The notes under the pieces were generated by a model. That model did not search any database, had not been told where the DNA came from, and saw only the letters and a list, made by a program, of their open reading frames with translations. From NCBI GenBank assembly GCA_014529385.2, contig CM043959.1:93134529-93198528 (forward strand): DNA of 64,000 nt, given 5' to 3'. Positions 1-9,660 of this stretch are shown here, in pieces (within the stretch, counting starts at the first letter, position 1; each line of letters starts with the position of its first letter). Source of the DNA: Adiantum capillus-veneris. Lineage: Eukaryota > Streptophyta > Polypodiopsida > Polypodiales > Pteridaceae. A program made the position numbers and the translations under genes.

Positions 1-508
1 TATACTTCTCAGCAGCCCTAGTTTCAGCTGCATCAAAGGTAGCAGGTGCACCCGCCTCAACTTTTACCTTAAGGTCAGGAAAGAGTCCGGCTATGAACCT
101 CTCCTTCTTTAGAAATTCTGCACCATCACCAGGGTTAGCAACATTTCGTATCCATAGAGCCCAAAGACGTAGGAACTCTTGCTTGTACAAGTAGTAGTCA
201 TCTAAGTCTTTTTGCTTATGAGAAACAATGTCTTGCCATAGCTTTTGAGTGTTTTGGGGATCAAAGAAGTATCTCTTGAAATGATTGACAACTTCCATGT
301 AATTCTCTTTAACTTCCTCAGGCAAAGAGTCAAACCAAGTGCTAGCATCTTTCCTAAGGACTACCTCAAACATTTCTACACGTTCTTGATCAGTTACTAT
401 CCTCTTGATACGACAAGACATCTTGAAATTTGCCAAAAATAATTCTGCATCCTCTCCAGGCTCTCCAAAGAAAAGAGGATATCCAAACATTTGGCGTTGA
501 TTCTCCAT
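1..508 (-). CDS. Element G gag, N-terminal part, runs off left edge
   Basis: This is an open frame on the minus strand that starts at the ATG at 508 and has no stop before the window edge, giving about 169 codons. It reads as a Ty3/gypsy-type retrotransposon gag capsid domain. The protein starts MENQRQMFGYPLFF, and the central motif ASTWFDSLPEE is followed by NHFKRYFFDP and a long helical stretch with the Trp-rich motif LWALWIRN, which fits the Retrotrans_gag family. Its role would be to form the particle that packages element RNA. There is no stop or frameshift in the visible part. An LTR-like region with a TATA box lies upstream on the same strand (1122-2281), which supports this as the first gene of an element extending left of the window. 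The family call is confident; the lineage is not. Confidence 0.8.
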   Translation of the reverse strand, partial: MENQRQMFGYPLFFGEPGEDAELFLANFKMSCRIKRIVTDQERVEMFEVVLRKDASTWFDSLPEEVKENYMEVVNHFKRYFFDPQNTQKLWQDIVSHKQKDLDDYYLYKQEFLRLWALWIRNVANPGDGAEFLKKERFIAGLFPDLKVKVEAGAPATFDAAETRAAEKY

Positions 509-1121
509 TGAATTGATTTCAAAGTGACGCGTTTTGTTTTTTCTTTCTTTAAAAGATCTACACAATAATATTCTCTAAATTGCAATCTATTCTACAACAA
601 AATAAAAATATTCACATCAAATGACCTATGATAATCAATGAGAGGTAGGATGACAGGGTTTGGTTACGCGAGAATTTCTCCTACTCTTTGGGCACCAAAC
701 ATGAACACCATACGTTGTTGAAAATGGATTTTTCTACTAATTGCAATGTTTATTCTAATGTGTGGAGTGAAATGAAAGGGGAAAACCTCTATTCTTGGGC
801 CATTATCCATTGTCTATGCATGACCTTATGCTTAAAACAAAACAAAAATATAGACGTCCAAACTAAGGTCGTACCTAATGAGAGGCAAAATAAAAGGATT
901 TACTGATGCGTTTATCTCTGCCAACCTAAGAGGACCTAAAATTCTACGAATTACACGTTGAAATTGCAACTTAGTACTAACAATTATGTGTACCTTTTGC
1001 CTTGCAATGGGAATGAAGGGATCATACAAATTCTCGTGATTCATGCAAGCTACTTGATTATGCTAAAGGTTGAGCCTACACAAAACATACACAAGTCTGT
1101 CCTCAGTGGGGGCACCAAAAT
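509..1121 (-). other. Element G leader with two primer-binding-site candidates
   Basis: Untranslated region between the putative LTR and gag of element G. Two GGGCACCA motifs on the plus strand (690-697 and 1110-1117) read TGGTGCCC on the element strand, the form of a primer-binding site next to an LTR end. Each is preceded on that strand by CA plus a four-base spacer. I favour the 1110 site because the TATA-bearing repeat lies directly beyond it. No convincing ORF was seen in this stretch. Confidence 0.4.
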
Positions 1122-2281
1122 TGAGGCGGTCCGGGGCGGGCAACAAGAGAGGCGACCTCTAAACACCCCTCAAGGCTCCCGTGCTGCTCAATTGCGGCTG
1201 GGGCAACCACAAGCACATCGCAACAACAAACCCACAGCCAAACACAAACAAGATAGGGGCACCACCTAGTTATGGTATGCAAACTAGGACGCAAGAGAGA
1301 TTTTGGCACAACCAAGAAGATGCACCACACAACACACACAAGCAACCTCACACCAAGACACACATGAAATGGACCAGAGAGAGCTAGAGCAAAGGGAAGA
1401 GAGAGAGGAAAGGATCTTGCGTAATACCTTATTTGTGACTTGCAAATGGAGATGGTTCGTTATGATGCTATCGTAGAACTTGTACAAAAATCACTCAATG
1501 CTTAGTGATTGCTAATCATTGCCAAAACACACACACACTGTCTTAGGGTGTGGGAGACCTCTCACCACAATACCCTCTTACAATGGACACAAAACTGGCA
1601 ATGAAAAACACACTAAAACACTTTCTAAAATCAAGATCAACCGATAAAACTCAAAATACACAAGTCACCTTGAATTCACCAAACCGTATTGCACAAATGG
1701 AAGGACGAAGATTTGAACGTCGAATCACGCCTTTGATGCACCAAACCTCAATTTATTGATGATGAAGGAGCATGTACAATAGTGGTTTTGGGATTTGTGG
1801 AACTCACGCTCTCTCACTTGCAATGTGTAGCTTGAAGGCTTCTCTCACACCAAGAGTGAAGCTCACAAGTGGTTGCTACACCTAAGTCTCTCCTCACGCA
1901 TAGAGTGTTGGGGTGCTATGTGAGATGTTGGAGGTTGTTTTACAAGAAGGAGAGGGGCCTATTTATAGGTTGAGGTGATTATTCAGAGCGTGGGCTACAT
2001 TTTCTCTTTTGACCACTGCTCCAAATTCGGAGTGGAGATAGGTGCCAAAATTCTCACCAAAAAGCCTGTTTTTATGCTTGCAAAAGTCTTTTAGTGGACC
2101 CCTCCTTTGTTGAATTTGTACAATGCATCCAAGAGTGAGCCCCTCCTTTGTCATATCATAATACAAAGCATCCAAGTTGCCCTTGACACATGCATGGAGG
2201 AGGATTATTGGTGAATAAAGAAATATATACATGGTGGGACTAGTGTATGGACTATTCATGGACTTTAGCTCAATGAGCACA
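1122..2281 (-). repeat. Element G putative 5' LTR
   Basis: Inferred LTR. On the plus strand it would begin with TG just after the primer-binding-site candidate at 1110-1117 and end with CA at 2280-2281. It contains a good minus-strand TATA box (1960-1967). The matching 3' LTR would lie left of the window, so the ends cannot be confirmed by a repeat comparison or a target-site duplication. Length would be about 1.16 kb. Confidence 0.35.
1960..1967 (-). promoter_or_regulatory. TATA box in element G LTR
   Basis: The element strand reads TATAAATAGG here, with a CT-rich stretch just downstream, as expected for the promoter in the U3 part of a plant LTR. Transcription would run leftward toward gag at 508. 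Confidence 0.5.
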
Positions 2282-2924
2282 TGGTGTTAGAATAATGAGT
2301 AAAAATAATAATAAAAATATGGAGGAGTTATGGATATGGAAAGATATTGGGATCATATGATATGGTCCCTCCTTGAATTATTTTGGGTGAAAGAGGAAAA
2401 GGTATGCAAGTAAATAATATAATAAAAGTAACCAATGAGTAGAAATCAATTTTTTGTTTTCACGAGGGTGAGGGTGAAAATGTAGGAGTGATTTGTATAA
2501 AGGAAAAATATGAGGTTAGAGTATGTACATATTGGCAAAAAAATATATATATATAATTATGGTGTAAGAGGATGAAAGAAGGTGTACATAGGTTTAATAA
2601 AACACACACCTAAGTAGAAATATTTAAATAAAATACCAAAATAATTATAAAAAATCCCTATATTTAGGCCATATATACAATGAAATATTTACACACAAAG
2701 AGGCCATAATATACTTTTATTTTTTTATTTTTTTTATTTTTTTTGGCTCACCTAGCCCAGTGACTAGCTAGCTGAGGGTTTTTAAGAAGATATGGGAAAA
2801 GTCCCGTGACTCACGCACGCCTATGTACAGTGAAATGGTAGGGATAGCCACAGTGTTTGGGTGATTTTGGTAGGGTGAGGTAACTCACTATGGCAATTAC
2901 AAAGAGCCGAAAAAACGGCTATCA
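2282..2924. other. AT-rich unassigned stretch between elements G and A
   Basis: No ORF or recognised repeat. The left part is AT-rich with ATA and TTTTTATTTT runs. A small inverted repeat, AGCCG...CGGCT, lies near 2905-2920, just before the broken end of the element A LTR. The outer 347 bp of that LTR, present in the right-hand copy, was not found here. Confidence 0.5.
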
Positions 2925-3201
2925 GCGTATGAAGACAGGCCGAAAAATACAGGTGATCAAAACTTGACCCCGATGGTACGAATGTGTAGCTCTACTCGTT
3001 GTGGTTCTATAGATATGCTGCACGCTCCATTCCGACAAACGAGTTGGAAGAAAACTCACACCGAAGCTCGTAGGAACTTACCACACATAGAAGCCGATAG
3101 CGCGCACTCTTGGTATCTGTGCGTAGCTCTCGTCATTGCTAACACAATGGCGGTGTCGCTTCTCCAATGGCGGCTCCGTAGCTCGCGTAGAAAGTAGATA
3201 A

Positions 3202-3203
<2 letters not shown>

Positions 3204-3254
<51 letters not shown>
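3204..3254. repeat. (CT)n microsatellite in element A 3' LTR
   Basis: Uninterrupted CT dinucleotides, downstream of the LTR TATA box on the element strand (GA in the transcript). The partner tract in the 5' LTR is longer (17825-17900). Confidence 0.95.
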
Positions 3255-3256
<2 letters not shown>

Positions 3257-3325
3257 ACACAGTCACGGCGCTCAAAAACTCACCTTTGATTAAAAACTGA
3301 ATCCCTTAGGTTACAAAAACTTTGG

Positions 3326-3333
3326 CTTATATA
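3326..3333 (-). promoter_or_regulatory. TATA box, element A 3' LTR
   Basis: TATATAAG on the element strand, about 210 bp inside the LTR. The identical sequence lies at 17972-17979 in the 5' LTR. Confidence 0.6.
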
Positions 3334-3542
3334 CCTCAGCCTTGGAGATGAGAACATCTCTAACTAATTACATCAGCAAGCGAAATTACTTCGGGATTAC
3401 AAGCTGGAAACTCAATTGAGTCCCGTTACTTAATGAATGGCTCAAATCAAAATTAATGTCGGAAAGACATTTATTACAATCAATGGTTACAAAATGATGA
3501 GTGTGAGCAAAAATGTGGGTGTGATCCTCTGCTGGCTCAACA

Positions 3543-3554
3543 CTCCCCCCCTCC
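3543..3554 (-). promoter_or_regulatory. Element A terminal polypurine tract
   Basis: The plus strand reads CTCCCCCCCTCC, a 12-base all-purine run on the element strand, abutting the TG end of the 3' LTR at 3542. This is the expected primer site for plus-strand DNA synthesis. The same 12-mer occurs at the matching place in element B (43377-43388) and internally in both elements. Confidence 0.85.
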
Positions 3555-3591
3555 GCGTTCATGTCGTCCCTGACATGACTTTTATGATTGG

Positions 3592-6500
3592 TCAATAAAG
3601 TCCTGTCGTCTTGAGCATCTTCAAATGTGATTCGTATCGTAGGTTGCCGATGGTCAAGGTTGGGCCGAATATTTTACTTTCGTGGGTGAAAAAGCCGGTG
3701 TAGAAAGCTTCTTCGAATGTTTGCATGTGGAAGCTAGGCAAAAACATAATCCTCTGGTATAGGAGGTGCAACACTTTTGGAGAAGGCTGCAATGAAAGAT
3801 CATACATCATATCAGTCACTGTGTCGGCCGTCGATAGTAGACTCGAGGTCGTGGCTTTATCTGGCGCAAACACTTCAATGCAAGCTAAGAGAGTCCTGCA
3901 GATTTTCTTGAGCATCTGACACGAAAGGTCAGGAGAGCCAGTAAAGAGCTTGATGGTGCCCGTTAGGGTTTTCACCATGTAGGCTTTACCTATTCTCTCT
4001 CCTGCCTTTGGTCCTGGCATCCTGCGGTAATTAAGCCAATTTGGCTTCTTTTCTGCAATCCTGCCATGCTCTTTCCAGCTTCTCACTCTTGGCACTGGGC
4101 AGAAGGTTGCATTCTCCCGAATCTCCTTTGGTGCCTCCACCAAGTAGATGAGGTAGGCTGGGTATTTGTTCAGCCAACCTTTCCTCCATCTAGGCTGCGA
4201 ATCTACAATCTTCTTTGATTGTTCCTCTTTTGTGATGTCGCCTTTGTAAAGAGCGACATACTGCTCCTCCTCTATTCTCTTTTTCGTTTTTATCACTTCA
4301 AACTTCATCAAAGGGAAAGGCAGGCTGGGTTGCATCCACTCTTCATGGAGCACTTTTGTGTCTAATCCCTGAAGTCTAATGGAGATTAGGAGTCTCCTCT
4401 CCCATTCCATTTCCGCCTTGGCACTCGCCTCTGTTGACTTTTCTATTTGGTCATGGAGCCTTTGTTCTTCTTCTTCAGAGATTCCTGAAGTCGAGGCCAC
4501 CTCGTGAACTGGGGCTGGATCTTCAATTGTGGTTGCCTCTCCAGTTTCTGGTAGCTCTATGGCGGCTCCACCTGATTCTTCTTGTGGTGTCTCTGTCTCT
4601 CTTCTTTGTTGCTCTTGTAGATCTTGGAGCTGTTTGCGGAGGGTCTCATTCTCTGTTCTTAGTGTTTGATTTTCTAAAGTGAGCCTCTCCTCTGCTGCCA
4701 ATGATCCCTCCGCAATGTGCAACCTTTGCACTTGCTCTAATCTTAGCTCTCTTTGTAAGCTTTGGACCTGGTCTTCCAGAGCTGGTACAAGAGCTCCCTC
4801 TTGTTCGGTTCCTGCTCTGCTAGCTCTAGGAGTAGTCCTGAGTCTAGTGATTGTTCTTTCTTGGAGCTCGACTCTCTCCCTTAGCTCAATGAGCTCATCT
4901 CTAGCCGCCTCCAAGTCGTCTTCCATCCGCTCCCTTGCTTCCTGTGCACTTGTTACTTCTCTTGAAGCCTCGGCTAGCTGGAGTATCAAGCCGTCTCTCT
5001 CGTTTTCCGCGTCGTAGAGTGATGCTTTATGACTTTCAGATTCAGTCATAGCATCCTCTAATTTCCTCTGCAACTCGGCTACCCTTTGTTTGGCTGTCTC
5101 AATCTCCACTTCCTTTGCCTTGGATCTTTCTTTGATCTTGTTGAGCAGTTCATGCACCATGTGCATGTCTTTTTCATCTTCATCTGTCAACTCTAAAGCT
5201 TTTTCTGCCACCATCTCCACTGGCTTCGGCTCTTCTAGTACGTTTTTTTCGTCCAGTTTCCCTTCACTCTCTTTTGTACTCTTTATTTTTTCCTCTGTCC
5301 CTCTCCGATCATCTTGTTTTTGTAGGTGGATCCCATAGACTGCCTCAAGGGCCTCTTCTTCAGTGTAACCTATCGCTACCAGATCCTCATAATCGTTTTT
5401 CTTTTGCTGAATTGGATCTATCTCCTTTTCCTTGGTCCCGGCCATCGGCTTTTCCACACCAGCCGTGTCCATCTCTACTGTGGTCTCTTCCACAATGATT
5501 TTCGTCTTCTTCGGGCTTGGTACATCAGTAAAGGAGGGCTGATTGTCCTCAGTCATCTTGGATTTCCCTTTGTTTGCTTGCCCGTCTTTCTCTTGAGGTT
5601 CAGTAGACTCATCTACTTTCTTCTTCCCCTTGTCGTCCTTTTTCAGCTCAGCTTTTACAAATTGTACTTCCTCTTCAGTGTATGGCTCGACAGGTTGCTG
5701 CTCCAGTATAGCCTCTAACTCCTCATAAGCTCTAATATATTGATCATATTGATCAACATGTGGCCTGGCTGAGCTAGTTCCGACTTTAGTGGGGTCTGGC
5801 ATCCACTTTTCTTCAAAGTCCCCCTTTAGATCTCTTTCCGCTCTAAATTGCTCCACCAGTCTTTCCATTCTTGCCGCTTTCTGACTTTTGGTTTGCTTGG
5901 GAGCAACCTTCTTCTTTGCGGCTCATCCACATCCTTTTCAGGTTCTGAAACTATTTCTAGTTTCCGGCGTGCTCTTGTGGACGCCCTCTTGGATACTTCA
6001 GGCTGTTCTTCCTTCTCATCGGCTTTTCTAAGCCACTCATTCTGGGAGGGAACCTTTGGCCATTGATCTCTGGCTCCAATAGCTTCATAAGCTATTCTTG
6101 TCAGAACTTCAGCTCCTCCTATATACTTTGGCTTCTCGTTGTGCATGGCAATTACTTGCTCGTGGATGTGTTGAGCGTAATTCACCTCTTTTGGCATATT
6201 GCTCTTCAATGCCCATGTGATGGTAGTTGCAATGGCATGGGGTGGTGTCGTATACTTTGTGGTCTTTTACTGCAAATATGGAGAAACTGGTTGTACAGTC
6301 GGCAAAGGGTTGCCGCTCTTTGGTCTGCCATATCTCCATAGGTTGCATTCTGTTTCTTGGACCCATAAACCTCTATAGCCTCCCTTCTTTCCCTGACAGA
6401 GATCCCTTTGTTGTGCAGCTTCAATGCATCTGCAATGAGCTGTGGAGTGATCTGTACCTCTACTTTCTCTCCATCTATTGCTGTCAATGTGGCTTTCCCA

Positions 6501-6853
6501 TCCTTCTGAATGGAGGTTGCCAACTCATAAACTCTTCTTGTATCTACACCTGATGGTCTAGAGGTGAAGAATCTGTGCAAGTCTGCCCTTTCCAGGTACC
6601 TGTTGATGTTCTCTGACCTGCTATAATCCACCAATTCTTGTGGGATCATCGGTATATCCACTGCTTGCCCTTGAGGATCTCTGAAAGTCCCCTGGTAGAT
6701 CTTTATTCCCTCTTGTTCCAGTACTGCTTCCTCCACCCAAGTTTTGGTTGGCTTGAGGGTTTTTGCTGGAATGTCAAAGGTTTCTGCTTCTGCAAGAGCA
6801 TCTTTGATTGTCGGTCTCTTTCTCTTTGTTGCTGATGACTTGGCGGAATCCAT
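3592..6853 (-). pseudogene. Element A ORF2, coiled-coil protein of unknown function, frameshifted
   Basis: About 1087 codons from the ATG at 6853 to the stop at 3592, now in three frames with shifts near 6260 and 5900; the longest piece is 758 residues (5868-3592). The N-terminal part (about residues 1-200) contains GVDTRRVYELATSIQ and ITPQLIADALKL and resembles plant proteins annotated as putative plant transposon protein. The middle is a long charged coiled coil rich in Glu, Lys and Gln. The C-terminal part contains QPRWRKGWLNKYPAYLIYL and IKLFTGSPDLS. No signal peptide or membrane segment is seen, although it sits where env lies in retroviruses. The homologue in element B (46829-43430) aligns along both end domains, so this is a shared element protein. 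It ends 37 bp before the polypurine tract. Function unknown; a structural or RNA-binding role is only a guess. Confidence 0.7.
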
Positions 6854-7019
6854 GGATCCTGTAACTCCAATTTCAGAAGTTAGCGTCTTTTTAGTACTGA
6901 AAGCCGAAATGAAGCTTTTAACTATTCAAATGACTTGAAAATTGAAACATGAGCTATTCAGGGCCTAAGGATGCAGGGTAGGTGAAAAAATATGCAAACT
7001 GGGCTCAAAATCATGCTGG

Positions 7020-8028
7020 AGACATCATACGCGTATGATGTCTTTTGTGTCAAAATGAATTCATATTGGTTGTGCTTGTAGCTGATAGTGTATACATGAT
7101 TATCATATGCTTGGATTTGAGTTTGGATCCCATTTGGTCAAGTTTTGGCCAGTTTAGTCCAGTTCAGGCTCTTGGCAAAATTTTGAAATGGAATTTGATT
7201 TTATGATCCAAATTGGATAAAACTTGGTGGTTCACCTTCAAATGGCATGTAGATCACTTCTGTTTGGTGGTTGAAGCCCTGAGGTGCCAAAATCACATAG
7301 TGAGACATCATACGCGTATGATGTCTTTTAGTGTATTTTTGGACCAAATTTCTCTATAAGCTTGGATATGGCTTTAGATAGGCTTATTCAGTGGATTTAT
7401 GAATTTTGGATAGATTTTGGGCTAAAAATGGCTCTGGAGACATCATACGCGTATGATGTCTTTTTCATCAATTTTTCATGGGATTGGTTCTGTGGACTCC
7501 CCATGTACTAGTGAAGAACTGTCTTTACTCAAATCTTGGTTTGGACTTGAGTATGTTGAATTTGGGCCAAAAATAGGCTTTAGGTGAAGGATTTTCCCTC
7601 AATTGGGCTAATGGGGTGATCCACTTGACCAAATGGTTCCAAACTTCATATGTAGCATGTATTAGATATATATAATGGATGCATGATGACAAATGAGCAG
7701 TTTTGGCTCTGTAAGTGCAAATAGACATCATAAGCGTATGATGTCTTTTGTGTCAAAATGGTGCTTTTTGGTTCCAGATAGCTTATAGATGTGTTAATCA
7801 ACAATCCTACAAAGTTTCAATGAGTTTGGAGTTATTTTGACAAAATTAGGACCAAAAATCAATTTTATGGCCTACTTTGCGTCTTTTTGGTTTCCTTGAG
7901 TTTTCTAACTCCAATTCTCATGATACTTGGCTCATAGGATGTGATTAACATGTGGAATGAGGCTATGCACTCAAATGTTGAAATGGATGTGAAAATCATG
8001 CTGGAGACATCATACGCGTATGATGTCT
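7020..8028. repeat. Element A second palindrome array (five 24-bp copies, upstream of ORF2)
   Basis: Five copies of a 24-bp self-complementary sequence, each AGACATCATACG followed by its reverse complement: 7020-7043, 7303-7326, 7438-7461, 7723-7746 and 8005-8028. Four are perfect; the 7723 copy has one change in the central four bases. Starts are 283, 135, 285 and 282 bp apart, while the sequence between copies has diverged. On the element strand the array precedes ORF2, with 166 bp between the nearest copy and the ATG at 6853. No ORF of note in the interval. Confidence 0.9.
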
Positions 8029-9625
8029 CTTCTTGAAATGTTGGTCTTTTTGTGCAAAGAATGCTTTGTGCTAGTGCCCTAAGCCCTGATAACTAGTTTT
8101 CAACTTAAAAAGTCATCAGTTTAGCTAAAAAGCCCCCTTATAGGCATTTCAGTCTCTGAAGTCGTCTTTTTGCCTTGGAGTTGAATTTCTTCAACTTTTC
8201 TTCTCGAGAGTTGCATTTCCAGCTCATTGGATATGTTGTGAAGCCACCTATTTGGTTGAACTTGACTTTGGCTCCCCGTTCTCCATCTTTCTCCATTTGG
8301 TTGCCCGAAAGCGTCTTTTTCACCATCGGTAAGTGAATCGGATTTCTTTTGGGTTTTGCTTGCAAACATAAGTCATCCATGTATATTTGACGCTGCTTGT
8401 GAAGTTTCATATCATTTGGTCGTCAATTTTAGCCGTTATGCCAAAATGACGCTTTGTGTGTCCGCAGTCGAATCGGTTGTTCCGACCTACTTTTGGTGAT
8501 CCAAACCCGGAGATACTCCATGGTTGCATTGCCCTCGATGTTGTTAAGCTTCCTGAGAAGTTTTGTGTCGTTTCGACAACTTTTTCCTGTTTGCCTCTTG
8601 CAGGCTTTGTTGACCTAGGGTTTTTCAAGTCGTTCTTTCTCGAGCTTTGAGTGTTAGAAACCCATCTTCTATGTTAGGGTAACCCACCTCTAAGTTCTTG
8701 CAAGGTTTGGTTAGGCGGTTGTGCCCCTACCTAGCATCTTTCCCCATTCCCCGTCTGCTCTTGTTTCTTGGTTTTGGTCAGTTTTCGCGACAAAAGTTAA
8801 CGATAAGCATCAAAAGCTTATGGCAACGAGTCTACCTCTCATGTCTGGTGTCCTCTGAGCTCTCGTAGCAGTCGTAGAAGACGGTAGAAGGTCAGATGCT
8901 CCTGTGTGCTCTTTGCTCTCTGCAAGAAGGTAATAGTGGAAATGAGCTTGAAAGTGATGTGAAAAATACTTAACTTCGGGCTTCCCGGATCACTTGTTAC
9001 CAAATTTGACATGTGCTCCTATCTCGTCGTGAAATGCACTTTAGGATTTGAAATTTCTCAATTTGGACTCCGTTTGACCTGTTTCTGAGAAATCTGTCCA
9101 GTTTGCCAAAATTCTGTCATTTCAGGCTTTCCGCAACTTTTTCAGAATTGTACCCAATTTTTACCATGGGTTGCCCTTGTCATTAGGACCATCACCATCT
9201 ATTCTTTTCTTTTTTCTGATCTCGTTTCACCTGCTTTTTTTATATATTTTTCTTTTACTTTTATTAAGAAAATCCTAAAAAATAAAGAAAAATAGCAAAT
9301 TGAAGCCAAAAAATTCCAAACATACACAATAAATAGATGGTAACCCTGTGTATATGAATATACACTTATTTGTGATTTCTGGACTTGGATTACCACTTTT
9401 TAGCTCCAAACACACTCTTATTTAATGATATTTACACGTCTAGAGACCCAAATTCATCATTTGATCTCTTCTTGTTGCAAAACAAGGTATATAAGGGCAT
9501 AAATATTATCAATATCCGCAATCAAACATAAAAATTACAAAATCATGTAAGACACTGCCCTTGTAATATAATTTTTGGTTTTTCTTTGTGTTTGTCGCTT
9601 GTAGCTGCTTTGTAGCTCCTGTATA
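8029..9625 (-). other. Element A spacer between internal polypurine tract and second array
   Basis: About 1.6 kb without a supported gene; small ORFs near 8121-8628 lack counterparts in element B and look incidental. Several blocks are clearly conserved with element B 53110-54709, for example ATGTGCTCCTA near 9010 and CTACCTCTCATGTC near 8830. The 14-mer TATATAAGGGCATA (9488-9501) is identical in both elements. Size and position would suit a worn-out internal LTR and leader, but I could not align it to either. Confidence 0.5.
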
Positions 9626-9638
9626 CCTCCCCCCCTCC
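9626..9638 (-). promoter_or_regulatory. Element A internal polypurine tract
   Basis: CCTCCCCCCCTCC on the plus strand contains the same 12-mer as the terminal polypurine tract. It lies 22 bp after the last codon of the pol tail. Element B has the identical 13-mer at 54710-54722 in the same context, with similar flanking bases. It may act as a second plus-strand primer, like the central polypurine tract of lentiviruses, or be a relic of an ancestral element end. Confidence 0.65.
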
Positions 9639-9660
9639 TAGTCTGAGTCCTCCCGGACGA

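Larger units (their letters stand above)
2925..3542 (-). repeat. Element A 3' LTR, truncated
   Basis: This matches 17547-18188 of the right-hand LTR. On the element strand it begins TGTTGAGCC directly after the polypurine tract, and it carries a TATATAAG box (3326-3333) and a CT tract (3204-3254) 24 bp shorter than its partner. Similarity stops at GCGTATGAAGAC at 2925; the remaining 347 bp present at 17200-17546 is absent. The break falls on a sequence resembling one arm of the element's palindromes. Confidence 0.85.

Noticed and set aside
4434-5718. Several Ser/Leu-rich plus-strand ORFs
   Set aside because: Antisense shadows of the coiled coil of element A ORF2; the same occurs opposite B ORF2.
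3592-6853. ORF2 as an env-like gene
   Set aside because: Position fits, but no signal peptide, membrane segment or cleavage site is visible.
7020-8028. Regular palindromic repeats as a CRISPR-like array
   Set aside because: Spacers are about 260 bp, themselves old repeats, inside a plant retrotransposon, with no cas genes.
8121-8628. Short minus-strand ORFs in the A spacer as genes
   Set aside because: No shared protein in the corresponding B spacer and no recognisable domain.
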